A stretch of 7,350 nt of DNA from Paracoccaceae bacterium (GCA_007134405.1 SLKW01000375.1:1-7350), one strand, 5' to 3'; counted from the stretch's first letter, positions 1 through 6,052 are shown. Numbers and translations: made by a program. The notes: generated from the sequence alone by a model not told the origin.

Positions 1-1428
1 CCGCATGAGAACGCTCGTGCGCCGGTCAACAAATGCTGCGGTCAGGCGCGCGTGCAGGGCGTCCGACAGACGGTCTTCTACCGCGCGTGTCTCCTCGCGC
101 CAATGGTTTTCATCGTCAACCCAGCCCGGGCGCTGCGCCACATAGGTCCAGGTGCGGATGAAAGCGAGCCGGCGCGACAGCGTATCGATGTCGCCCTGCA
201 CCTTGTCGATGCGCGCGATATTGCGCGCCAGCCAGTCGTGCGGGATGCGGCCGCCCTCGTGCAGAAAGCCGTGCAGCCGCGCCAGAAGCCCCGCATGTTC
301 GACCGGCGAGATGCCGCGAAAATCGGGGATGCGGCAGACATCCCACAGAAGCCGCAGGTCGCGCGCGTCGCGGAGTCGCTCCGTCACTTCCGGCATCGCC
401 GACAGAGATTTCAGCGCGCCCAGGTCGTCGGCCTCGCGCACGCGGGTCAGCCATTCGTCCGAGGTCGGCGCTTCCAGGCTCGCGATCAGCCGGCCGAGGC
501 TGCCGAAATCGAGCCGCGCATTGCGCCATTGCAGCTTGCGCACCGGCAGGAACTGGTGGCTTTCGATCGCCTCGACCACCTCCGGCGAAAGCGGACGCGC
601 CTCGCCAGTGACGCCGAAGGACCCGTTTGCGGTATGCCGCCCCGCGCGCCCGGCGATCTGCGCCAGCTCGTCAGGATTGAGCGACCGCATGCGGTGGCCG
701 TCGAATTTCGACGTCCCGGCGAAGGCCACATGCTTGATATCCAGGTTCAGCCCCATCCCGATCGCGTCGGTCGCAACCAGGTAGTCGACATCGCCGTTCT
801 GGTAGAGCGCCACCTGCGCATTCCGTGTCCGGGGCGACAGCGCGCCCATGACGATGGCGCAGCCGCCCTTGGTGCGGCGAATGAGCTCGGCAATCGCATA
901 GACGTTTTCCACCGAGAACGCGACGATGGCCGAGCGCGCCGGCATCCGCCCGATCTTCTTCGACCCGGTGTAGGTCAGCTGCGAAAACCGCTCGCGTCGG
1001 GTGAACTGCGCGCCCGGCACCTGCGCCGCGATCGCGCCCCGCATCGTGTCCGACCCCAGGAACAGCGTCTCCTGCAGGCCCCGCGCGAACAGAAGCCGGT
1101 CGGTGAAGACGTGTCCCCGGTCGGGGTCGGCGCAGAGCTGGATCTCGTCCACCGCGACGAAATCGGCGCCGATCTCCAGCGGCATCGCCTCGGTGGTGCA
1201 GACCCAGTACTGCGTCCGCTCGGGCACGATGCGCTCCTCGCCCGTGACCAGCGCCACCACCGACGGGCCGCGCAGCGCCACGATCCGGTCGTAGACCTCG
1301 CGCGCAAGCAGCCGCAGCGGCAGGCCGATGACGCCGGTGCGGTGGCCCAGCATCCGTTCAATCGCGTAGTGGGTCTTGCCGGTATTGGTGGGGCCCAGAA
1401 CCGCCGTGACCCGCCCCTGCCTGTTCAT
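1..1428 (-). CDS. SUV3-like DExH-box SF2 helicase (partial, N-terminal 476 residues)
   Basis: This is probably an ATP-dependent RNA/DNA helicase related to mitochondrial SUV3, which unwinds structured RNA for degradation. The role of the bacterial homologues is less clear. Visible motifs are: P-loop GPTNTGKT at residues 12-19; VTGEER near 61-66; a DEIQ Walker B box at 94-97; a LSPRTRNAQ block followed by VATDAIGMGLNLDI, typical of SUV3 motif V; and the arginine-finger motif QIAGRAGRH at 257-264. The ATG at 1428-1426 places the P-loop close to the N-terminus, as is usual for the family; the ribosome site ahead of it is weak (AAGG about 9 bases upstream). The reading frame stays open to base 1, so the C-terminal part lies outside the window and the gene is truncated by the window edge, not broken. 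It lies 90 bases downstream of the TPR gene on the same strand and may be co-transcribed. The family call is firm; the substrate is unknown. Confidence 0.93.
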   Translation of the reverse strand, partial: MNRQGRVTAVLGPTNTGKTHYAIERMLGHRTGVIGLPLRLLAREVYDRIVALRGPSVVALVTGEERIVPERTQYWVCTTEAMPLEIGADFVAVDEIQLCADPDRGHVFTDRLLFARGLQETLFLGSDTMRGAIAAQVPGAQFTRRERFSQLTYTGSKKIGRMPARSAIVAFSVENVYAIAELIRRTKGGCAIVMGALSPRTRNAQVALYQNGDVDYLVATDAIGMGLNLDIKHVAFAGTSKFDGHRMRSLNPDELAQIAGRAGRHTANGSFGVTGEARPLSPEVVEAIESHQFLPVRKLQWRNARLDFGSLGRLIASLEAPTSDEWLTRVREADDLGALKSLSAMPEVTERLRDARDLRLLWDVCRIPDFRGISPVEHAGLLARLHGFLHEGGRIPHDWLARNIARIDKVQGDIDTLSRRLAFIRTWTYVAQRPGWVDDENHWREETRAVEDRLSDALHARLTAAFVDRRTSVLMR

Positions 1429-1469
1429 GATAGTGCCTTGCCTCGCGCGGTCCGGCCCGGTTATCGCCC

Positions 1470-1508
1470 CTGCGCCGAAAGGTGAAGCCCCCCGGGACGC
1501 CGGCGCAG
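1470..1508. repeat. Inverted repeat between TPR gene and helicase gene
   Basis: CTGCGCCG at 1470-1477 and its exact complement CGGCGCAG at 1501-1508 could form an 8-base-pair stem with a 23-base loop. It begins about 10 bases after the TPR stop codon, reading on the minus strand. No T-run follows on either strand, so it does not look like a classical intrinsic terminator. It could be an attenuating or RNA-stabilising hairpin between the two genes, or chance in GC-rich DNA. Confidence 0.35.
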
Positions 1509-1518
1509 ATCAATGCGA

Positions 1519-2088
1519 TCAGATTTCGGTGCCCTGCAGGCGCCGGTCCAGCCGGGCCAGCGCGTCCTTGATCGACGGGCGGTGCGGGTGGATCTCATGC
1601 GCGGCGGCATAGGCCTCGCGCGCCTCGGCGTAGAGCTCGAGTTGCTCGAGGATGATGCCCATGCCCGACAGCGCGCCGAAATGGCGCGGGTTGCGCGCCA
1701 GCGTCGCCTCGATATCGGCAATCGACTGGCCCAGCCGGTTGGCCTGGAAATAGGCGGTGGCGCGCGCGTTCCAGGCCTCGGCGAAATCGGGCGCGTGGTC
1801 GATCACGGCGCTGAAATGCGCAATCGCATCCTCGGTCCGGCCGCTGCGCAGGGCCTCCTGCCCGCGTTGGAACAGATAGTCCGCCGTGGCCGATCCCGAC
1901 CGCGACCAGTGACGCATGATCTGACTCTCGATCCGCGTCCAACGCTCCTGATCGGGGCGGGCAAGTTCGCTGAGCAGGGTATCGACATCGGCGCCGGCCA
2001 GATCGTTGCTCTGCGCCGCGCCGGGCATCGGCGTCAGCAACAGCGCTGCCGCAACGACAAGGTTGAGAATGCCGCGCTTTCGTGTCAT
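1519..2088 (-). CDS. Exported tetratricopeptide repeat protein
   Basis: This 189-residue protein is probably periplasmic. Residues 1-26 look like a Sec signal peptide: basic MTRKR, a hydrophobic core rich in V, A and L, then PMPGAAQ, with likely cleavage after an alanine around residue 25. Three consecutive 34-residue TPR units follow at roughly 69-102, 103-136 and 137-170, with the expected pattern of small and aromatic residues and P near each repeat end. TPRs mediate protein-protein contacts; no enzymatic domain is present, and the partner cannot be inferred. The ATG at 2088 was chosen because it starts the signal peptide, although no strong ribosome site precedes it; the frame stays open far upstream, but that part covers the divergent promoter region and the antisense of the SCP2 gene. 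The gene is divergent from SCP2 and lies 90 bases upstream of the helicase gene. Confidence 0.88.
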   Translation of the reverse strand: MTRKRGILNLVVAAALLLTPMPGAAQSNDLAGADVDTLLSELARPDQERWTRIESQIMRHWSRSGSATADYLFQRGQEALRSGRTEDAIAHFSAVIDHAPDFAEAWNARATAYFQANRLGQSIADIEATLARNPRHFGALSGMGIILEQLELYAEAREAYAAAHEIHPHRPSIKDALARLDRRLQGTEI

Positions 2089-2175
2089 GCGACGGAAGAT
2101 AGCATCACGCGAAAAAAATGCGAGCCTCCGCGGCGCCGGCGCGGCGCCGTTTCCAATCACAGTCAGGATACCAGA
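2089..2175. promoter_or_regulatory. Divergent promoter region (TPR gene / SCP2 operon)
   Basis: These 87 bases separate two divergent start codons and so must hold the promoter and ribosome site of the SCP2 operon, and probably those of the TPR gene. They contain an A7 run at 2112-2118 and a GC-only dyad: two copies of the self-complementary octamer CGGCGCCG, at 2131-2138 and 2142-2149, separated by GCG. A weak AGG lies about 8 bases ahead of the SCP2 ATG. I could not pick out a convincing -35/-10 pair on either strand. Confidence 0.5.
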
Positions 2176-2463
2176 ATGAGCGATGTGATCGAAAAAGCCG
2201 TCAAGACGCTGAACGACAAGGTGGGCACCAGCTACGACGGCAGCGCGAAATTCGTGATCGAGGATGAGGGCACGATCATGCTCGACGAGGCCGGCGCGCG
2301 CGCCGGAGACGAGCCGGCGGACGTGACGATGAGCGCCTCGGCCGAGACGTTCCAGGGCATACTCGACGGTGACGTGAACCCGACCATGGCCTTCATGTCG
2401 GGTAAGCTGAAGATCGACGGCTCGATGAGTGAAGCGATGAAGCTCGCCTCCGCGCTCAGCTGA
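2176..2463 (+). CDS. SCP2 sterol-binding domain protein (lipid carrier)
   Basis: This is a stand-alone SCP2-type lipid-binding protein of 95 residues. The family forms a hydrophobic tunnel that carries sterols, fatty acyl groups or other lipids. Bacteria of this kind rarely make sterols, so the ligand is more likely a fatty acid or phospholipid-type molecule (inference). The core signature is clear: ADVTMSASAETFQGILDGD around 48-66, then NPTMAFMSGKLKIDG at 68-82, and the closing amphipathic helix SEAMKLASAL. There is no signal peptide, so it should be cytosolic. The length fits short single-domain bacterial members. It is the first gene of a plus-strand trio, 7 bases ahead of the alpha/beta hydrolase. 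A 16-base perfect palindrome lies within the coding sequence at 2291-2306. The family call is firm. Confidence 0.92.
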   Translation: MSDVIEKAVKTLNDKVGTSYDGSAKFVIEDEGTIMLDEAGARAGDEPADVTMSASAETFQGILDGDVNPTMAFMSGKLKIDGSMSEAMKLASALS

Positions 2464-2465
2464 GG
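2461..2465 (+). promoter_or_regulatory. Ribosome binding site fixing the GTG start of the hydrolase
   Basis: TGAGG overlaps the SCP2 stop codon and sits 5 bases ahead of the GTG at 2471. It supports a GTG start and suggests translational coupling between SCP2 and the hydrolase, since no upstream ATG in this frame would fit better. Confidence 0.6.
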
Positions 2466-2470
2466 CGGCG

Positions 2471-3421
2471 GTGCGTGGCCTGCCCGACGCGCCGCTGTTG
2501 AGCACCGACGCGCCCGAGGACGGGCGCGCGGTCTGGCTCGAGGCGGGCGATGGGCGGCGGCTGCGGCTTGCCATTTGGCCCGCGCCCGGATCCGAGGCGC
2601 GCGGGCATGTGCTGGTGCTTCCCGGCCGCACCGAATGGATCGAGAAATACGGCCAGGTCGTCGCCGCGCTCGCGGCGTCGGGCTGGGGGGCGCTGGTGCT
2701 GGACTGGCGCGGGCAGGGGCTCTCCGACCGGCTGTCGCCCGATGCGCGGCTGGGCCATGTGGCGCGGTTTTCCGACTACCAGATCGACCTGCACGCCGCG
2801 CTGGCCGCGGCGCGGGACCTGGCGCCCGGCCCGCTGCCGGTGATGGCGCATTCGATGGGCGGCTGCATCCTGCTGCGCGCGCTGGTCGAGGGCGCGCGCC
2901 CCCCCGCAGTGGCCTTCAGCGCGCCGATGTGGGGGCTGGAGCAGCCCTTCGGCCTCGGCGCGGGCCTGCGGATCGGCGCGGCGCTCGGCGGCCCGTTCGG
3001 GCGCGATGCGGCCTATGCGCCGACCACCGGGCCGGAATACGGCCTGATCTCGATGGGGTTCGAGGACAATCCCCTGACCGGTGACCGGGCGCAGTTCGAG
3101 CGGATGAAGGCGCAGCTTGTCGCAAACCCCGAGTTGACCATCGGCGGGCCGAGCCTGCGCTGGCTCGCCGCGGCGCTGGTCGAGATGCGCGCGCTGGCAC
3201 GCGCCGCAGCGCCCGAGGTTCCCGCGCTCATCGGGCTCGGCGGGCGGGAGCGGATCGTGAGCGCGCGCGCGATCCGGCGGCAGGCCGAAGGCTGGGCGAC
3301 CGCCACGCTGATCGAATACCCCGAGGCCGAGCACGAGCTTCTGATGGAGCGGCCCGAGACGCGCGACGATTTCCTGGCCCGCGCGCTTGCGCTTTTCGCT
3401 GCCGAGCTTGGCGCGACATGA
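2471..3421 (+). CDS. Alpha/beta hydrolase, lysophospholipase/monoacylglycerol lipase type
   Basis: This 316-residue serine hydrolase resembles PldB and monoacylglycerol lipase (Hydrolase_4 family) and is expected to cleave acyl esters of lysophospholipids or monoacylglycerols; the true substrate is not known. Early beta strands are visible in HVLVLPGRTEWIEKYG (about 46-61, oxyanion-hole region), followed by ALVLDWRGQGLSD (74-86), a family hallmark. The nucleophile is Ser128 in the GHSMGG-like motif AHSMGG (126-131). The catalytic histidine is probably His288 in EAEHELL. The likely acid is Glu260 in GGRERIV, where monoacylglycerol lipases have Asp; the position four residues later is Ser264. 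No signal peptide is seen, so it should be cytosolic. It starts with GTG (see the ribosome site) and its end overlaps the next gene by ATGA (3418-3421). The neighbouring SCP2 carrier supports a lipid substrate by inference. Confidence 0.92.
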   Translation: MRGLPDAPLLSTDAPEDGRAVWLEAGDGRRLRLAIWPAPGSEARGHVLVLPGRTEWIEKYGQVVAALAASGWGALVLDWRGQGLSDRLSPDARLGHVARFSDYQIDLHAALAAARDLAPGPLPVMAHSMGGCILLRALVEGARPPAVAFSAPMWGLEQPFGLGAGLRIGAALGGPFGRDAAYAPTTGPEYGLISMGFEDNPLTGDRAQFERMKAQLVANPELTIGGPSLRWLAAALVEMRALARAAAPEVPALIGLGGRERIVSARAIRRQAEGWATATLIEYPEAEHELLMERPETRDDFLARALALFAAELGAT

Positions 3422-3651
3422 GCGGCCGGCCGGAAAAGCACTCGCTCACCCTGCGCGGGCACCGAACCTCGGTCTCTCTGGAGCCCGAATTCTGGGCGGC
3501 CTTCCGCGCGCTTGCGGCACAGAAGGGGCGGGGGATCAACGCCCTCGCCGCCGAGATCGACGCCGCCCGCGGCGACCGGGGCCTCGCCTCGGCGATCCGG
3601 GTTCAGGTACTGCTCGAACTCCAGCGCGAGGCGAACGACGAGCGCGCCTGA
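3418..3651 (+). CDS. Ribbon-helix-helix domain protein (RHH_4 type)
   Basis: This is a 77-residue small protein with a ribbon-helix-helix fold resembling Arc/CopG-type DNA-binding proteins. The ribbon strand is HRTSVSLEPEFW (15-26), with alternating residues that would contact DNA as a dimer. A first helix covers about 22-36 and a second about 40-50 (INALAAEIDAAR), followed by a conserved tail LASAIRVQVLLELQ. The length and tail match the RHH_4 family common in alphaproteobacteria. Its ATG overlaps the hydrolase stop codon as ATGA, so it is translationally coupled. It may autoregulate the operon, as many small RHH proteins do, but no toxin partner is beside it and no operator has been identified. 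It is the last gene of the plus-strand trio. Confidence 0.88.
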   Translation: MSGRPEKHSLTLRGHRTSVSLEPEFWAAFRALAAQKGRGINALAAEIDAARGDRGLASAIRVQVLLELQREANDERA

Positions 3652-3705
3652 TCCGGCTGCATGGTGCCCGTTTGTACCACTGAGAATCGTTTCAATTTGG
3701 TTAAG

Positions 3706-3721
3706 ATGTTATGGGTAACAT
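3706..3721. repeat. Small dyad in AT-rich island
   Basis: ATGTTA (3706-3711) and TAACAT (3716-3721) are exact complements around the loop TGGG. It could be a weak hairpin or an operator-like site. It sits between converging genes, about 55 bases after the RHH stop codon, so a termination role is possible but the stem is short and AT-rich. Confidence 0.4.
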
Positions 3722-3800
3722 AGAGAATACAAAGGCTTGCGTGATTGTACGCATGCGAACGCCACCGCTTTCCGGCCTGCGCCCGCCTCCCGCGCAGGGT

Positions 3801-3830
3801 AGCCGCAGCCGCAGCCGCAGCCGCATCCGT
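3801..3830 (+). repeat. Short tandem hexanucleotide repeat (AGCCGC)
   Basis: Four perfect head-to-tail copies of AGCCGC run from 3801 to 3824, followed by a degenerate fifth unit, ATCCGT, to 3830. The array ends one base before the carbonic anhydrase stop codon (3832-3834, minus strand). In-register gain or loss of units would not alter the protein. Confidence 0.85.
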
Positions 3831-3831
3831 C

Positions 3832-4353
3832 TCAGTCGAGCGCGCGCAAGCCTTTGCCAAAGCGGCGCATGTTCTCTTGGTAGCCAAGCGCGGACTCGCG
3901 CAGCTTCGCGCGCGCTGCCGCGTCGAGGTCGCGCACCACCCGACCCGGGCTGCCCATGACCAGGCTTCCGTCAGGGATTTCCTTGCCCTCGGTCACCAGC
4001 GCGCCCGCCCCGATCAGGCAGTTCCGCCCGATCCGCGCGCCGTTCAGCACCACCGCGCCCATGCCCACCAGGCTCTCGTCGCCGATGGTGCAGCCGTGCA
4101 GGATCGCCGCGTGCCCAATCGTGCAGTTACGCCCGATGGTCAGCGGAAACCCCATGTCGGTGTGCAGCGTGCAGTTCTCCTGCACGTTCGACCCCTCGCC
4201 CAGCGTGATCCGCTCGTTGTCGCCCCGCAGCGTCGCCCCGAACCAGACCGAAGCCCCGGCGCGCAACGTGACGCGGCCGATGACGTTGGCGTTGGGTGCG
4301 ACCCAGCTGTCGGCGTCGATCTCGGGCAGGATGTCGTCGAGTGCATAGATCAT
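3832..4353 (-). CDS. Gamma carbonic anhydrase family protein (left-handed beta-helix)
   Basis: This 173-residue hexapeptide-repeat protein belongs to the gamma-carbonic anhydrase/YrdA/PaaY group, which forms trimers with metal sites between subunits. The zinc-ligand histidines are present as His64 in CTLHTD, and His81 and His86 in the IGHAAILHG segment, with the five-residue spacing of the family. Arg43 and Asp45 in LRGDN and Gln58 match other active-site positions of the archaeal enzyme Cam. The segment between His64 and His81 is short, so the acidic proton-shuttle loop of Cam is missing, as in the CamH/YrdA type. Repeated IG-x-x and G-x-x-x units give the beta-helix, with a C-terminal helix from about 146. 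Carbonic anhydrase activity is plausible but many members are inactive or of unknown substrate. Its ATG overlaps the gmk stop codon (ATGA, 4350-4353), so it is probably co-translated with gmk. Confidence 0.93.
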   Translation of the reverse strand: MIYALDDILPEIDADSWVAPNANVIGRVTLRAGASVWFGATLRGDNERITLGEGSNVQENCTLHTDMGFPLTIGRNCTIGHAAILHGCTIGDESLVGMGAVVLNGARIGRNCLIGAGALVTEGKEIPDGSLVMGSPGRVVRDLDAAARAKLRESALGYQENMRRFGKGLRALD

Positions 4354-5003
4354 GGGGCGGCTCCGGTGCGGCGGGTTTCGAATTCGGCGTTCAGGTCGCG
4401 GACGAAATCGCTGAGCGCCGGCTGGCGGTCGCGTCGCATCCGCTCGGCGCGCACGATGGTGATCAGCTCATCGGCAGCCGTGTCGATGTCGCGGTTGACC
4501 AGGACATAGTCGTACTCGGCCCAGTGGCTGATCTCGTCGCGAGCCTTGGCCATGCGCCCGGCGATTACAGCATCGCTGTCCTGGGCGCGGCCCCGCAGCC
4601 GCGCCTCGAGCGCGGCGATCGAAGGGGGCAGCACAAAGACCGAGACAACATCGCGCGCCAGCGTCGAGTTGCGGATCTGCTGGCCTCCCTGCCAGTCGAT
4701 GTCGAAGAGCGTGTCGCGCCCGGACTGCACCGCCTCCTCCACCGGGCCGCGTGGCGAGCCATAGAGGTGGCCGAAGACCTCGGCATGTTCCAGCATGTTA
4801 CCGCGCGCCACCATCGCCTCGAACGCATCGCGGGCGGTGAAATGGTAATGCTGACCGCCGATCTCGCCGGGACGCGGCGGACGCGTGGTGGCCGAGATCG
4901 AGAAGGAAAGCGTCGGATCCCAGTCGATCAGCCGGCGCGCCAGCGTCGACTTGCCTGCGCCCGAGGGCGAGGACAGGATGATCAGAAGCCCACGCCGCTG
5001 CAT
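4350..5003 (-). CDS. gmk: Guanylate kinase
   Basis: Guanylate kinase transfers phosphate from ATP to GMP to make GDP, an essential step in guanine nucleotide supply in the cytosol. The 217-residue length is normal. The P-loop is SPSGAGKST at 12-20. The GMP-binding region includes [11 protein letters not shown] (37-47), HYHF (52-55), and [15 protein letters not shown] (71-85). The Walker B-like strand is [12 protein letters not shown] (100-111), and the LID segment RLRGRAQDS lies at 135-143. All agree with the E. coli enzyme. The ATG at 5003 is 3 bases after the yicC stop codon, with GGAG within the end of yicC as ribosome site. The gene sits between yicC and the carbonic anhydrase-like gene and is presumably in one transcript with both. 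Confidence 0.98.
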   Translation of the reverse strand: MQRRGLLIILSSPSGAGKSTLARRLIDWDPTLSFSISATTRPPRPGEIGGQHYHFTARDAFEAMVARGNMLEHAEVFGHLYGSPRGPVEEAVQSGRDTLFDIDWQGGQQIRNSTLARDVVSVFVLPPSIAALEARLRGRAQDSDAVIAGRMAKARDEISHWAEYDYVLVNRDIDTAADELITIVRAERMRRDRQPALSDFVRDLNAEFETRRTGAAP

Positions 5004-5006
5004 CGC

Positions 5007-5909
5007 CTACTCCAGATTCTGAACCTGCTCGCGCATCTGGTCGATCACCGTCTTGAGGTCAAGCCCGATGCGGGTGAGCGGCGCATGCTGGGATTTGGCG
5101 CAAAGTGTGTTCGCCTCGCGGTTGAACTCCTGCATCAGGAAATCGAGCTTGCGACCGACCGGCGCGCCGCTGTCGAGATGCGCGCGCGCCGCAGCGCAAT
5201 GCGCGGCGAGCCGGTCAAGCTCTTCCGTCAGGTCGGAGCGCACGGCGATCAGCGCCAGTTCCTGCTCCAGCCGGCCGGGATCCACACTTGGGGCTACTTC
5301 CCCCAGGCGCGCAAGCGCGGCACGCAGGGCGTCGGCCTGATCGCCGCGCCGTAATTCTGCCAGTGCGCGCGCTTCGGCCGTCAAGCGTGCGACCTCGGCG
5401 ATCTGCCCTTCGAGCACGCGTCGCAGCGCAGCGCCTTCGCGTTGGCGTGCTTCGTCGAAGGCGGCGAGGAGTGGATCGAGCCGGGCAATGAGCGCGGCGA
5501 CGAGGGGCGCGGAATCGGCGGGGTCGGTGCCGGTGTCCATCACGCCGCGCAGCGCCAGCAAGTCACCTGCGGTCATGGGTGCCAGTTGCAGCCCACTCTC
5601 TGCGGCGCGCGTCTCGGCCTGTGCCACGAGCGCGAGCGCGGCCTCAAGGGCGGCAGAATCGATCTGCAGCGCCGCCGCGCTGTCGGTGCGCTGCAGGCGC
5701 AGCGCGAGGGTCACGCTGCCGCGAGCGATTGCGCCGTTGAGCCGCGCGCGCAGCGCCGCCTCCAGTCCCTCGATGCCGTCGGGCAGGCGCAGGCGCAGGT
5801 CCAGGCCGCGACCATTCACTGCGCGCAACTCCCACTGGAAGGTGTAATGCTCTGTATCTATTGAGATTTCGCCGCGGTCGCTGGCGAAGCCAGTCATGCT
5901 CTTAACCAT
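5007..5909 (-). CDS. yicC: YicC family endoribonuclease
   Basis: YicC proteins are conserved bacterial RNases that affect small-RNA and mRNA turnover; activity has been reported for E. coli YicC and B. subtilis YloC. The 300-residue product opens with MVKSMTGFAS, the family's characteristic N-terminus, followed by the YicC_N region (WELRAVNGRGLDLRLRLP near 25-45) and ends with the DUF1732-type C-terminal block (GRKLDFLMQEFNREANTLCAK at about 252-272, then IGLDLKTVIDQMREQVQNLE at the end). The ATG at 5909 was preferred over an in-frame TTG at 5930, because the family N-terminus begins there. The ribosome site GGAGGGG lies about 12 bases upstream, a little far. It is the first gene of the yicC-gmk-carbonic anhydrase set, and its stop lies 3 bases ahead of gmk, a common pairing in bacteria. 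Confidence 0.95.
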   Translation of the reverse strand: MVKSMTGFASDRGEISIDTEHYTFQWELRAVNGRGLDLRLRLPDGIEGLEAALRARLNGAIARGSVTLALRLQRTDSAAALQIDSAALEAALALVAQAETRAAESGLQLAPMTAGDLLALRGVMDTGTDPADSAPLVAALIARLDPLLAAFDEARQREGAALRRVLEGQIAEVARLTAEARALAELRRGDQADALRAALARLGEVAPSVDPGRLEQELALIAVRSDLTEELDRLAAHCAAARAHLDSGAPVGRKLDFLMQEFNREANTLCAKSQHAPLTRIGLDLKTVIDQMREQVQNLE

Positions 5910-5988
5910 TTGGGTAAAAAGCCCCTCCAATTTTCGACAATCCGGTTAGATTAGGGCCTCGGTAACGAGTGTAATTCAAAGGTAAACA

Positions 5989-6046
5989 TCGGACCCGTAC
6001 CGAAGGCCAGCCCCCAAGGGAAGGGGCAGGCGGCTCGGGGGTCTGA
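5989..6046 (+). promoter_or_regulatory. Putative structured 5' leader of the PAS-domain gene
   Basis: Two nested complementary pairs are visible. The outer stem joins TCGGACCC (5989-5996) to GGGTCTGA (6039-6046), 8 pairs including one G-U. The inner stem joins GCCAGCCCC (6006-6014) to GGGGCAGGC (6023-6031), with one A-A mismatch and the loop CAAGGGAA. The ribosome site GGAG (6053-6056) lies just outside. The structure would form only if transcription starts upstream of about 5989, which fits the possible promoter at 5946-5975. It matches no RNA family I recognise, and GC-rich DNA gives chance stems. Confidence 0.35.
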
Positions 6047-6052
6047 CAGGGT

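Larger units (their letters stand above)
3652..3831. other. Convergent intergenic region with AT-rich island
   Basis: These 180 bases lie between the ends of the RHH gene and the carbonic anhydrase gene. About 3665-3735 is clearly AT-rich against a GC-rich background. It contains the dyad ATGTTA-TGGG-TAACAT (3706-3721), the near-palindrome GTACGCATGCGAAC (3747-3760) and a hexanucleotide repeat (3801-3830). No convincing coding frame exists. It could hold terminators or a small RNA; neither has a clear hairpin plus T-run. Confidence 0.45.

Noticed and set aside
52..1485. Long open frame of 477 codons on the plus strand opposite the helicase gene
   Set aside because: It is antisense to a gene with clear helicase motifs, its product is Arg/Ala/His-rich without recognisable domains, and such frames are common opposite GC-rich genes.
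2112..2149. GC hairpin followed on the minus strand by a T7 run, as an intrinsic terminator
   Set aside because: About 12 bases separate the stem from the T-run, and it would lie upstream of the TPR start codon with no gene to terminate on that strand.
2089..2631. N-terminal extension of the TPR protein up to 2631
   Set aside because: The extension would cross the divergent promoter region and lie antisense to SCP2, and it would place the clear signal peptide in the middle of the protein.
3801..3830. Repeat considered as a CRISPR array
   Set aside because: Units are 6 bases, contiguous and without spacers.
3711..3959. Small open frame starting at ATG 3711
   Set aside because: There is no ribosome site, it runs into the antisense of the carbonic anhydrase gene, and its Arg/Ser stretch is only the hexanucleotide repeat translated.
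3745..4509. Open plus-strand frame of 254 codons through the convergent gap and opposite the carbonic anhydrase gene
   Set aside because: The product is low-complexity and mirrors the codon structure of the gene on the opposite strand.
4296..5354. Long open plus-strand frame of 352 codons opposite gmk and yicC
   Set aside because: It spans two well-recognised genes on the other strand and shows no domain or ribosome site.
5902..5916. TTAACCAT followed by GGTAA, resembling a CtrA-type site
   Set aside because: The second half-site does not match TTAA at the canonical 7-base spacing, and the first half is simply the start codons of yicC read on the other strand.
5910..5930. TTG start seven codons upstream of the yicC ATG
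   Set aside because: It would consume the GGAGGGG ribosome site, and family members begin at or near the MVKSMTGF sequence.
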